In this document: piece after piece, positions 36,334 through 48,179 of the stretch
Layout: every line of letters starts with the position of its first letter
Position numbering within the stretch: the first letter of the stretch is position 1
Origin: Aquatica leii
Lineage: Eukaryota > Arthropoda > Insecta > Coleoptera > Lampyridae
Assembly (NCBI GenBank): GCA_035610365.1
Contig: CM069436.1
Span: 40,121,117-40,185,116 of the forward strand
Reading direction: 5' to 3'
Length of the DNA stretch: 64,000 nt
Made by a program: the position numbers and the translations under genes
The notes under the pieces: generated by a model
Database searches by the model: none
The model's input: only the letters and a program-made list of their open reading frames with translations
Told to the model about the DNA's origin: nothing

Positions 36334-36470
36334 TTAAACGCACTGTGCATTTACACAAATTTGCCTTCTAAGTCTACAAAACTCTTCCTCAGTTACATCT
36401 TCTAACGTAATTAAATTCTTAAGTGCACCGTCTTCCTTTATTCCTTTAAAGGTGAGAAGGTACACAAAAT
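36334..36470 (-). CDS. Candidate terminal exon of unknown gene
   Basis: The minus-strand open stretch ends at TAA 36336-36334 and reads FKGIKEDGALKNLITLEDVT, then EEEFCRLRRQICVNAQCV. The amino-acid composition (E, D, R, K, L and few K/N/I/F runs) is unlike chance translation of the surrounding AT-rich DNA. Possible acceptors are GATATAG at about 36474 or TTTAAAG at about 36445. No neighbouring exon was found and the family is not recognised. It could be an isolated retained exon or part of an unknown element. Confidence 0.3.
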
Positions 36471-38344
36471 ACCTATATCACAACATTCAATTTACATTGC
36501 AGGCAATAACTATTTTAGCTATTCCTTTACAAACCCTTTCTATTTACGTAATAAACTTACCCAATCATGCCAAGAAAAGCAATATTATTTTGGTGCGGTC
36601 TATTAGATTTAATACCTACTTTCTAATAATTTTTTTAAATTTATCTTTACTTTTACAGTGTTACTAAAGAGATATAAATACTTGTTTATATTAAGTGAGA
36701 TTTACCTAACACGCCAACGGTTTTAGGAACTCGTAAATAACTTTAAAATTCACTTATAGTTTATTAATGTTATGTTTATAGTTTATAATGTTATGATGAT
36801 TAACACTGATTATGTCAACATTAATATGAATCAAGTGAGAAGGTTGTTTATTAATAATTCTTTTATGATTGAGTAATTTGAGAAACATGTATGGTAATTG
36901 TCATTGTCCAATTCCAATGTTCACAAATTGTTAGGTGTAATTTACTTACAAGATTTTGTATCAATACGTTGAAATGTGATTTATGACTTAGCAGAAAATT
37001 TATGATTAATGCTTGCTTTTTGCAAACATTTTTATTTCAATGTGAAGTGTAATTTGTTTGAATAGTATCTTTGGTTCAATTATTAGAAAGGCAGTTATTC
37101 TTTAAAAAAAATTATTTTTTTTTATAAAAATGTGAACATTAAATAAATGTAAAAGCTTTTGTTTTGAGTATTATTAACAACGTGGGGTATATTGTAACTT
37201 CTTTAGTGGGTTTAATGTAATAAGCTAAGCAGTCAACTTGAGAAAGTTGGTAAATAACGACGGTTTTAGCATAAGTAAGTACTTCAATCAAAAACCTACT
37301 TCTAAATACTTGTAAAACAACTAAAATTTAAAGTGCGTATATAAATTTACAAAGACAACAGTGTTAAGCTGTTTCTATAAAACTAGTATGTACTAAAATA
37401 TGTATGTGTTACGTTGTTTACAAATTTTACCAAAACAGGTACTGAAACTTACCTATATATACATCTAGTTTACTTTTTATTATACTTAGCTTAACGCACT
37501 ATGTATGATTCTTTTTTTTTAATAGTTATTATATTTATTTCCTTCTTTAAGTAAAAAAAATTACATTTTTCTTAAAAAAATACTATTTAATTATGTTATT
37601 TTTTATTAAAACAATTGAGTTTTTTAAGCGTTTTACAAGAGTTATTCTTAACTCTCGCCTTAACTAAATAATACATAAAATTATTTATATTGTAATCTGT
37701 AATGTTTTCTATTTACTTATATATTACTTGTAGTTTACATAGCATCAACGCTTTTTGTAATATCTTTATGTCAAGTTTTAATAATATTTGCGCAAAATAT
37801 TTCTTAAGCGCACGCTGAAAACGTTGATTAAAAAGATTTGTACTTAAAAAGGTTTTTTTAAAAAACAGGTCTGCTATTGACGTAATCGTCATTTAGCAAA
37901 GTTTAAAAATTTCACAAACTTGCAATTATGTATTTTGTCTACATTATCAAAACTTTTTGACCCACTTCGTTAAGCAAACATCAAATTATAACACTGATGT
38001 AGAAATTAACAAAAACAGCACAAATATGCAATCGAACAAAACAAAACAACTTATTGAGGCTGTTTATATTTAACATAATTCAGAACAAAAAAATTATAAA
38101 TAAAATTTTTTCTGATTTTATTTAGTAAATTATTAGTATTTGTTATTTCGGTTTTTATATTTTTAAAAAGTCTTGCTTAACAAAAACAATATGATTTCAA
38201 ATATGTTTAGATTTGTTTCTATCTCACTCACATAAAGCACAATTTAACAAGGAAAAAAGTATTTATTTTTACGAACGTGTATAACTTTATTCTACTTAAT
38301 AATAAAAATTGATGACATTACAATGTTATTACAATAATAATTTA

Positions 38345-38470
38345 CGTTACAAGGGCCGAAAGTAAGGCATAGCATGACAACGTTAACTCGACCACGGTCG
38401 AGCGATGCATGTAAGTAAGTTATGTTATGATACTTTCTACGAGAGTAACGTACATAATTTTTTGTGTTTT
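38345..38470 (+). repeat. Dispersed module R2, copy 1
   Basis: ACAAGGGCCG, TAAGGCATAGCA, CGTTAACTCGACC and GCGATGCATGTAAG align in order with 43725-43850, followed by a similar ACATAATTTT...TTCTGTAA tail. No product. Confidence 0.4.
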
Positions 38471-39010
38471 CTTCTGTAAAATTTAATATCTTTTAGAAAC
38501 AATTTAAAAAAAAAAATTGCCAGAAATATAATGTTGGTACTACATTTGTTACTAAATGATCAAATTTGACATTAACTTTAGCATCTTTTTTTTTCAATTT
38601 TTTAATTTCAAGATTCTTTAAATGACTTTTTTACCTATCGCATACTTGTTCTAATATAATAATTGACTTTGAACACTTACTTTTATACGAATTTTTAGTT
38701 TTCATTTTGCCACCCTAAAGCTTTTTTCGCTCATTACGTAACTACACTAACGAACAAATATTGACGTTTGCAATGTTAACAGCACAAATAAAATATATAA
38801 CTGTTTTAGCATTAATCGAAACCGAAACGTTTAATTAACACTTATTTTTTTATTTGAAAAAACAGTTAATGATTTTTTTATGCACAAACAGAATAGTCTC
38901 TTTTTAAATACTAACAGTAGTTGGTATGACTAAAAAATAATACGATACATTTTATGTTTATTTGCGATTAGACAACACTGCAAGGTGTTTGACCGATTTT
39001 ATTTCCCTAC

Positions 39011-39050
39011 AGGTCAAAGTCATTTGCATACAGGTCAAAGTTATTACCGT
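39011..39050 (+). promoter_or_regulatory. Two AGGTCAAAGT repeats (nuclear-receptor DR1-like)
   Basis: CAGGTCAAAGTCAT and CAGGTCAAAGTTAT lie 22 bp apart. AGGTCAAAGTCA resembles a DR1 site for HNF4/USP-type receptors. With no gene nearby it may be chance or a transposon motif. Confidence 0.2.
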
Positions 39051-41254
39051 ACGGGCATATGCATTATGAAAACATAATTTAAAAGACGTCTACGAATAGT
39101 CGGTGCACCAAAATTAAAATTTAAAAACGAAACCATTTAGAACTATGTGGATGCTATTGTATTAGTTTCAACGGTACGTATAGAAAAAAATTTGGTATGT
39201 AAATTAAATATTTTAGGTTATTTGTGTATACGTTGGTGTTAAGTGGCTACTTTTTTGTAATTAAGTGGTAACATATTTTAGAAAAATTAAGTACAAGGTA
39301 ATTAGAGTAAACTTGCACTTAATTGTTTACTTGCAAATTTTTCTTTTGATGGAAAAGAACAATTATTTATCGGACTTTTGCAGTGTTATAAAAAAGTTGT
39401 AAGAATCAGGTGTTTAGAAACTTGTTGCTGAAATTTGCTCAAAGTAATTTAAAAAAGTCAATATTTATTAACAACGATCAGTTTTATAAACTGCACGACA
39501 ATTCAGAAAAGTCTAATTGTCTTTTGGCATTAATTGATAGTTGCAAAATACCAAGATGTTTCTTCCGCACATGCCTGATATCTGTACGTTTTAAATTATT
39601 CTTACCTTAATTCTGTTTGGATAAATTTTTATATACTGTTACTGCATATGAAATATAATATTATAAAACATACAGTGTCGCTACCTTTTTTACAAAATAA
39701 ATTTTATAAGAATAATCAATTGTTACAAGTCTAGTGCAAAGAATTGGTTTATACACTGAAGAAGTACCTTTTCGTTTGTTTTTACAGTTTTATTTTTATG
39801 AATTTCATTTTATTGCAATAATTTTGTATTCAATTTTTATTATTCACAGTAGATTGTTGTAGCATTTAGGTTCATTGGGGTAATTAATTTACTCTTGCAT
39901 TTTCTAAATGTTTGTTATAAATAGAATAATATAGTTTTTTTCCAAAACGGTGCTATTAAAACCAATAATTTTTTTATTACCTTCTTAGTTTGTGATGCTC
40001 CATTCCGAACAGTGGCGGTTTCTTTATTAGATCATTTGGACAATGACCCTCCAAAATAAAAAAAAAGCGATAATGAAAATGCAAATAAAATAAAAATGCG
40101 AAAACGAATTTACCCGAGGCTGTTGTGTCTTATAGTCCGTGTGTATTATGTAACCGAAGCCAAATCGTAAATGATAGTTATTGTAGTCAAGAGTGAAACA
40201 CGCATAATACAATTTTATTTTACGTACTCAGTGCAATGCTTACGTCATTTAGTATTATCTCCGCAACACCTGTTTGTAAAACAAAGATGCTGAAATGCAC
40301 ATTTTTAATCACATATGACAAACTTTGCACTCGATTTTTTAGTTGTTTAATAATATTCGTTTGTAACGAATGTCAATGACTTTCACAAGTTAAAAGGAAA
40401 AAATTGTGTTTAAATACATACCGTTTTTGTTTCATAATGGCGGTAGTACAAAGAATCTATATATGATTTATCAAAATTGTAGATGTAAAGAAACTTATAG
40501 ATTTTACTGTTTTGTATGTTTACTATTTTTACACGATTTATTATGGTGTAAAATTGGTGATACTGATTTTAAACATTAAAAAAAAAAGTGAAAAAGCACT
40601 CTTTATCTGCGGATCACATAAAAAATTCGATCGATCATTTTGTTAACTGTAAAGATAGATGAATAGATCTTAAATATAAATCGATTTAATGCAAAAGAGT
40701 TTTTTTTAACTTTTGTGATAGTTGCGTTTGTTTGAATATTCTGCTATAATTGATCACCAGCCGCCGCTGATTCCTAATAAAACTCATTAATTACACATTA
40801 TTTTTAAATATATACATATTATTCTGCGGCAGCTTGTGAGAAAGTAACGTTTACACACTAATTTAGTATTTATTGGAAGAACTTTAAGACATTGTTAACA
40901 ACTCAAGTTTTCGCATAAATAGATTCCTTTTATTTATTGACTATAGAAACTAAATAATAATTGATATTTTTTAAACTGACTCACTTAAGTTTATATTAAC
41001 TTTTGCTTAAAATTAACGTATAAAAAAAATTAAAATAGTAAATGATTTGAAAACTAATATCGCATGTATTTAAAGCAGATAAATTATAATTACATTTTTC
41101 TTAATAGACGTAAATAGCTAAAAGTTAGCTACTTTTGCAGGCCAATTTACAAAGTAACTTATTTGGTAATTTTATAAAGGTGGCAAATTTGAAAACAGTA
41201 ATTTTTTATAATCATAATAAATAACTAAATGTCTTGTAATTTAAATAACAACTT

Positions 41255-42035
41255 GTAATGTGCAAAACTTGGAACAATAAAACTTACCTCCAAAAAAAGT
41301 AACATAAACAAAGTTTTGCCGGTGCTCAGTGAAGGCGGGTGTGGATTATATTCAAAAATTCCGTGGTCGTTTGGAAAACAAAATCAGAGGGCGCCAGCAA
41401 GGTGTAAAATTAAAAGAACTTTTAGCTTTTGCCAACCACAAGGCCGCTTCTGTAGGATACATTCTAAATTGGACTTACTTTACTAGAGTCTATCGCACTA
41501 AAATCTGAAATGATTTAAAATTGACATAACGCGCAGGACGACAGAATTAAAAGCTTGTTTACAATTTAACTATTTAACAATTATTTTGTTAAACAACACT
41601 CAAAACAAAAAAAATTAATACAAAAAAACTAAAAAAAATTAAAGTTAAATGAATAAACGCATCCAAACGAAACAAAATTTAAAGAAAACAAGGAAAAAAA
41701 ACCAATATAAAAATCTTAATTACTTTATGCACGGCCGATTTGCATTAATAGAAATTAATAAAATACGAAATAAAATAAAATCAATTTATTTCTTTTAACA
41801 CAAGATTAAAAAAATTACGAAATTAGTAAATTTTCCGGTTTAATATCAAACAAACATAATTTTTAAAACAAAACTTTTGGTCACATAAAGTCTTGATAAA
41901 TACAGACAATTACCATTTAATAATAATTATAAAATTGATAAGATCGGTAATTTGCATCAATCTTTATTCAAATTATTTGAATACAAAAACTTACTTACAA
42001 CTTTGATTGACAAACATGAATTTTAAAACGTAAGA
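41255..42035 (+). repeat. Dispersed repeat family M, plus copy next to element A
   Basis: It reads CTTGGAACAATAAAACTTACC, AAGTAACATAAAC, GCTCAGTGAAGGCGGGTGTGG, AAATTCCGTGG, GGGCGCCAGCAAGGTGTAA, TTTGCCAACCAC, ATGCACGGCCG and TCCGGTTTAA. This is the same order as the minus-strand copy at 22970-24070. It is non-coding. The purine-rich AGTGAAGGCGGGTGTGG could be a polypurine tract beside an LTR start. Confidence 0.6.
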
Positions 42036-42066
42036 TATCTAAAACACACAAGTATTAATAATACTT
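42036..42066 (+). repeat. 31-bp flank repeat, left copy
   Basis: Identical over 31 bp to 57421-57451. It directly abuts the first (AT)n tract of the composite block. Confidence 0.95.
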
Positions 42067-42093
42067 ATATATATATATATATATTGGTAAAGT

Positions 42094-42405
42094 GTATAAA
42101 GTGACTTCCATTCCAGATATATATCGAACGTTGTCACTTCATATATAACGTAGTCACTTCCGATTTCGGAAGTGACAACGTTTCGCCTTGTTTTCAACGG
42201 ATTTAGATACTAGAGGGTATCAGGAGCCTAAATTCAAAAATTGTGTTGGAAGTCACAATGACACTTTATATCCGCAAAAAGTGTCTCTTAGTTCAGGGTA
42301 TATCCGCTAGCGCTGACGATACTTGATATATGCAGGTACGGGCTGTTCGGTGTGACTTCTGTTATTTAAAAGAGTACTTGTCACTTCCTACATGCGGCAA
42401 CGTTG
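42094..42405. repeat. Element A left subterminal motif array
   Basis: Motifs of GTCACTTCC or its complement lie at about 42099, 42134, 42153, 42167, 42250, 42353 and 42380. One inverted pair forms CACTTCCGATTTCGGAAGTG. The array ends with CGGCAACGTTGG at 42392. Confidence 0.7.
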
Positions 42406-42419
42406 GTAGGAAACCATAG

Positions 42420-45150
42420 CATCAATAAAACCATAAACGCGTTTTAACCCAAATTTAGGATCTGAGTAGCCGTTTTAAAACGTATTGGCGTTAGGAAAAG
42501 ATAAATGCTAAAGTGTACAAACTAACTTTCTTAAATATTTGAATATTACTGAATGATAAAAAAATAATTTGTTAAACAAAATTATAATACGTAATAAAAT
42601 TGAATCTTGTAAAGTTTGTTTTATCAAAAATTGTTTTAGATACATTGACTGACTTTATACCTATTTAATGTTAAAATTAACAATAAATTAATGACGTTCT
42701 AGAGTTGTTGCACAAATCAATACTTTTAATATATTTATTTTCAATTAATTTTAAAATTAATAAAACTGTTACTTAGTGTTGTGTAACTAAAAAAATAAAA
42801 ATAATAAATTTTGTTTAATTATAATCTATATTTATAATAGGTACTTTTGTACCACGTTTGCCTATTCTCAATTATTTATTTATAAAATAGTAACTAATAT
42901 TTTAAACTTTATAAATTATAAAAGTTTAAAAAACACAAACTTAATAGAAATAAGTTTCTACTATGTTTCATTGTTTATTATAGTTCACATAATACAGACA
43001 GTTTTCTAATTTTATTTTTTACACTTTTAATTTAAAATCTTTTTTTTTTGTTAAAATTATTGGTTGTTGTAATGATATTGAAAGGCTTTAGCTAGAAGTT
43101 CAATTCGGTCTACCTGTATGTAACGGACCGATTGCGGCGGTTTAACATGAATTTGTAGAAAAATGTATTTAATAATTTTTACGTGAGTTATAAACAGTAA
43201 ATATAAGTTTGCATATTTATTTAGTATTGATAAAATAGATATTTAGCTAATTTAATAATATTTCATCGCTGAAGATATCGTTTAACAAGATACTGTAAAA
43301 AACGCTATGATAAGAACAAATAAAACTAAGAAAAAATACTAACATATAACAATAACACTAGACAAATAATTTAAGAGTAAAGTAGATTTGCTTGACACTA
43401 CAAAACTTGTAACTCACCTTCAGTTTAAATAAATATTTTTTTTTAAAATGCTAACAAAAAACTACATTCAAAACTAAATTAATAGAATAATTACGTTTTT
43501 TTTAAATTTGCGTAAATCGTGTGTTATATAAATTACGTATAAAGAGTAAATACATTTTTTTTGTAGTAATCAAATGTACACATGTATAGACATGTATACC
43601 TAATGATATTTGATTTTGGTATAATCATTACGTAACAAAAAGAATGTCTGTTTTTTCAAATGCTTATAAAAAAAATTAACGTAATTTACGTTAGTAATAG
43701 TATAAGACCTGAAAAATGTCACACATCTAACAAGGGCTGCGCCTTGTCTTATAAGGCAATACGAGCAGTACCGTTGCCGACCGGCGCGATGTACTTTAGG
43801 ATGCCCTAACTTAAACTTCTGATGTATAATTTTATTTCTGTAATGTACTTATTTAACAATTCAAACGTGTGTTATAAAAAAGTTGCAATTAATCGTCGAT
43901 TAGAGAAAATAATTTTTATTATTAATTCAATCAATAAATGTTCAGTACGTTCTAAAACCATACGGTAATATTCTTTGTATTTACTATCTACGGCCGTTTA
44001 TAAAGGCGATGTGGCACGTTCCCTAACAGTCGAATGCTGCTAAGAGCGCTGCTGTAAGAGACGACAGGGCGCGTAAAAGTGACTTGTTCGAGGCAAAGTT
44101 CCAGCGCTCGGCCCTGCATCTTACGTATAGTTAATAAATCTTAATACAATGGTAGTATATATGTATAAATACTACCAGATATTAGTTATTATAAATTTTA
44201 TTAATTATTATAAATAAAAATTAACACAAATTAAAGTTAATTCTTAAAATAATAAACAAAAGAATGTATGAAAATCTAATAACTTTTACGAAACCAGATT
44301 AAAAACTAGTATTAAAAAGTTACACGTTTTTTGATTAATTTAAATACTATTCTGATAAGGTTCTGGTTGTTTTTATATTCCAACAGTAGTTTTTTTTTTA
44401 ATTTCGCTGAAAATTTCAAACAAGAAATGTTAATTGATCGTTTAATAGTTTTATGTCAAAAAATTGAGGTTTTAAATCAATGTTTTAAATGTATGATGAA
44501 ATAAGATTTTATAAAATAAAAACTTATCAAAAAACTGATTTATCGCGAATCTACTTATCCAAACAAAAATTTTTAAAGTAATAAAATTGTGTGCAGTAAA
44601 ATTAAAGTTTTACCTGACTAAAGATTAAAGAATGCATTATTCTTCTATAATATTTAATTATAACGTACTAAACATTAAATTTACGTATTTAAAAAAAAAA
44701 TTAATTAATTAAACCTTTGATATCTATACCTTTAAGCGCTTGATCATGCAATACGTGAATTTAAAAACTTATAAGAAATGCTTTATTTATACACAAGTTA
44801 TAGCAATATAATTTCAATTAAAAAAATCCGCCTATTAAATTAGAAATTATTATTAACAAGAACTACAAATTCTGACAATTTTAATTGCATAAAACTAAAA
44901 AACTTCATTTATTTATAATTATATTAAAAATGGGCGTTTTTCTTTGAGTTATCTTATTAAAATAAAAATAAATACGAATATTGAATACGAAGTTGTAAGA
45001 AAAATAACAAATTTTTAGAAATAATTCAGAATGCAAAACCTACAGTCATAAAAATCTCCCGTTAGGTGTAGTAAAATCTAAAAATAGAACATTTTACCCG
45101 AAAGGACAAAGAAAAGAAGGCCCGTCTCTTTCTTTCCTTAGAGAATATAC
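42420..45150. other. Interior of element A, non-coding
   Basis: AT-rich with stops in all frames. The GC-richer patch at 43990-44130 includes a TATAAA-like string on the minus strand but no recognised product. Confidence 0.45.
43725..43850 (+). repeat. Dispersed module R2, copy 2, inside element A
   Basis: It aligns in order with 38345-38470 (ACAAGGGCTG, TAAGGCAATA, CGTTGCCGACC, GCGATGTACTTTAGG). No ORF. Confidence 0.4.
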
Positions 45151-45161
45151 AGTGTAAATAT

Positions 45162-45418
45162 GTCAACGTTGCCAGAAGTGAGAACGAGTTACTTGTATCT
45201 TATATATACGTTGCCGCCATGAAGTGACTAGGTATCTTATATATCTACGATACTTATTTAAATTTTTTTTTTTTAATTCTTTACCCCTCTTTTGAAAAAC
45301 GTTTTATACAGTTTTAGTACACGGTATATATACTATCAATTTTTTTTTAGATAATTAGAAAACTTGGAAGTCAGGTAGCCACTTGTACATAACGGAAGTG
45401 ACAGCTTAACACGTATCA
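45162..45418. repeat. Element A right subterminal motif array
   Basis: GAAGTGAG (45174), GAAGTGAC (45221), GGAAGTCA (45367) and GGAAGTGAC (45394), with CAACGTTGCC at 45162 and ACGTTGCCGCC at 45209, mostly in the opposite orientation to the left end. Confidence 0.65.
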
Positions 45419-45454
45419 ATATATATATATACATATATACATATATATATATAC
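45419..45454. repeat. (TA)n tract between elements A and B
   Basis: Alternating AT with ACAT interruptions. The right end of A and the left end of B both run into it. Confidence 0.9.
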
Positions 45455-45464
45455 ATAAAAATTG

Positions 45465-45785
45465 TCATCGTGGCACCATAATTGGGTATTCATTGTTATT
45501 GTGGCACCCAAAAATACAAAGAGGCACCCAAGTTTGGGAGCCACAGTACTTTTACATTAAAAATTTTTCTAGAGCTTATCAACACTTTTTAAGCTCGCAC
45601 GCAAAAATTGCTTGGGAGCCATTTTGTCAATTGGTGGTCAGATTTATACAGTTTAGTTCATTCATAATAAGACAGAGGGCGTTGTGCGATATACACGTGT
45701 ATATAATTTTGACGTATTGACTATATGGCACCCCGATAATTGTTGTAGATTGTGGCACCATTTTTAGCGGCAACATTGTTGAAGA
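45465..45785. repeat. Element B left subterminal motif array
   Basis: GTGGCACC at 45469, GTGGCACCC at 45499, GAGGCACCC at 45521, GGGAGCCAC at 45537, GGGAGCCAT at 45614, ATGGCACCCC at 45725 and GTGGCACCA at 45752. Confidence 0.75.
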
Positions 45786-45980
45786 GTGCGATATCGTAAC
45801 AAAATAAATGTACTTTAATATAACTTGGGTAACTCATTTTGAGTTAATAAAAACTTGATAATGCTTTTTGATGTCAGTTATGTTTTTGTTTAATTATTTA
45901 ACTTAAAACACTATACTATTTTATATTTATTAACGAAATAATCAATTAAAATATTTTAGATAGTTTTTATATTGTATGTA

Positions 45981-46568
45981 TAGTCCTCGCAATTTTACTT
46001 TCGATGCACGTCATTAACGTCAGTGACGTAGTTATTCAACCATGTTGTCGGTATTATCATGTAAACTTACTCTTTTCGTACATTCTTAATATTACATTGC
46101 GAATTACGTTTTCATTAAATGTTTCTACATTCGTAACAGGTGTACTACGCTTACGTTTTGAGGAGATCTAAGAACCTCGTTGTTAGCAACCGCTGTACAT
46201 ACAGAAATAACTGTAGAATATATGTATGTATTACCACAATTTAAATATTATGTAAAAGGGTACCTCTCGCACAGCATTTACTGATATCAATGGACCACCA
46301 TTATCTCGTTCAAGCTCAAAATAGTACAGTTTTGTATCAAAAATAATTATAAAAAACCATGAGCACTTTGACATATTACTTTGACGTAAAAAACACAAAT
46401 TAAATTTGACAGATGCCAACAACGCTGCAACTTTAGTAAGCACACCAACAACGCGACAAAAAAAAATCTATAAGACAATTCGGTATTTATTTATTTTTTG
46501 CTCTAAATAGGGTGGTATGAATTTTACGTCATTAATGACGTGCATCGAAAGTTAAATTGCGAGAACTA
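45981..46568 (-). mobile_element. 588-bp deletion derivative of a TA-target transposon
   Basis: The TIR at 45981 (TAGTCCTCGCAATTTTACTT, continuing TCGATGCACGTCATTAA) matches the inverted right end at 46513-46568 with few changes, and TA flanks both ends (45979-45980, 46569-46570). Inside are minus-strand remains of a transposase. Confidence 0.8.
46050..46440 (-). pseudogene. Transposase N-terminal remnants in the 588-bp element
   Basis: On the minus strand, ELERDNGGPLISVNAVREV (about 46310-46260) resembles the N-terminal helix-turn-helix start of an insect Tc1-like transposase family (E.E.GGP.I.VN.VRERVA..TG). A second piece reads KRKRSTPVTNVETFNENVIR, then MYEKSKF (about 46150-46050), which follows it in that family. 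The HTH between the pieces and the whole catalytic domain are gone, so the element cannot move by itself. Confidence 0.5.
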
Positions 46569-46569
46569 T

Positions 46570-48170
46570 ATCAAAATTATTTCTAAATTTAAAAAATATA
46601 ATTTTACAAAGATTAATTAATATTAAATATTCAATATTTGTTTTAATTAGTTTTTCATAAGCAATAATTTATGCTTATTTTAGCGTAGAAACTTTAACTT
46701 GTATATTATTTTCTATTTTAAGTTTCTTGTATTTGAAAATTGATTTTTGTAAATAAAATATATTAGAACAAAAAGTTATTAAACAAAAAATAAACAATTT
46801 TTGTTGTTTAAAGTGTTATAAAGCGTTAAGAAGAGTATTTTTTAAGTAAGTTTAAAGTAGTAAGTAATTGTTTTACTAGTCATTTTGTTAGCTATTTTAT
46901 GAAATTTTTACTGCACTTAAAAACAACGCTAAACCATAATACTATCATTTCCATATTTTATAGTTTTTATTTTTTTTCCAATATTTTTTATTAGTTGTTG
47001 ATAAACTAAAATGTACGACGTTTGCTTTCAAAAACTTTAAATTGTGATTCATCCGTTCAAACAACTGTTTTTTTTTGCTTCTAATTTGTATTTTCTGCAA
47101 GATTGAGTCTAATTGAGTTTTTTCTGTTTCTGCAGCGTACATAAACGTCGCGTCATTTACTACTTACTTTCTATAACTTAAACTGTTGTTACGGTAACTG
47201 TGGTGCTGTTGCATATGATTAAATAAATTAAAAAATAAATAAAAAGATCGTAATATTTAGTACTATAAAAAATTGTCTTTTCAAATGTGTCATCTCATTA
47301 AATTTATTTTGAGGTTTAATAGTTATTTTCACTTAGTTTATAGTCGAAATTGTTTAGTTTTTTTCTCTGTTCTTTTCATCTTAAACACAGGTGGCTAGCC
47401 AAATTCATAACAATGTCCCTAGAACTAGACACTAGCTTAAGTACTTCCAGGTTTTAGAATTCCAGTTCTTTCTTGAAACATCCACTTTTTAATCTTGTTT
47501 GCTAATTGTTTTACTGTTATAATATTTTTTAGTTGCATGGATATCTGATTAAGATGCGAGGTTCTATAAATTGTCTTGATTTCTGACCCATTTTCTTATT
47601 TGGTTTTTGTTATACGGTTTTCGTTTGCTTTATCATGATTGTGATTTATCTTTTTTGTTGTTTTTTGTTATTAAATTGGTATATAAGTGTTGTAAACAAA
47701 AAATGTTATTTTTTGAAGATTTTTGAAATTTAACATTTTTTTTTCAATGTAAAAAATAACTTTAAATTTAACAATCAAAATTATATTTTTATTATAAAAT
47801 GATACTACCATATTGGAAAACCTAACCAAATGTATATTATCTACAGTTATATTTGACTATTCTTGAGCATTCTATAGATTTTTAATGTAAATGAACAAAG
47901 ATTTTTTATTAAATACTAAAATAGAAAACATCAGAGACAAGTTGTAGAAATTTAGAAATTGACAGCCGCATCCTAAAAAGTAGTTACTTCTTTAAAGTTG
48001 CTAGACGTAAACATTGTCCACTAAGAAAATTTGCTACATTATTGATAAATGTAAATACAAATTTAATATTAAAAAAATGTATTTTTAGTTTTGTACTTTT
48101 AAACTTTCTGACTTTTACCTTTACTTTTTTCAGTATTTACCTTGATTCTTTCTGGTAATTTTGTACGTAC
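46570..48170. other. AT-rich interior of element B, no gene
   Basis: No coding motif recognised on either strand. Long A/T runs. Confidence 0.5.
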
Positions 48171-48179
48171 AAAACATTA

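Larger units (their letters stand above)
36490..41250. other. Very AT-rich DNA, no gene
   Basis: Nothing coding was recognised. It contains repeat module R2 (38345-38470), two AGGTCAAAGT half-site repeats (39011 and 39033), and otherwise A/T runs. Confidence 0.5.
42067..45418. mobile_element. Element A: ends carry GTCACTTCC arrays
   Basis: Left end: (AT)9 then TTGGTAAAGTG and about seven GTCACTTCC/GGAAGTGAC-type motifs by 42395. Right end (reverse): (TA)n then TTGATACGTG and four such motifs back to 45173. Both inner limits carry GGCAACGTTG-type boxes (42392; inverted 45162 and 45205). The interior is AT-rich with GC patches at 43095-43155, 43725-43800 and 43990-44130. No protein is encoded. 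Confidence 0.55.

Noticed and set aside
42160-42200. GAAGTGACAACGTTTCGCC in element A as a PLE hammerhead half
   Set aside because: No CTGATGA-type box or stem II nearby. It is better explained by the element's own GTCACTTCC array.
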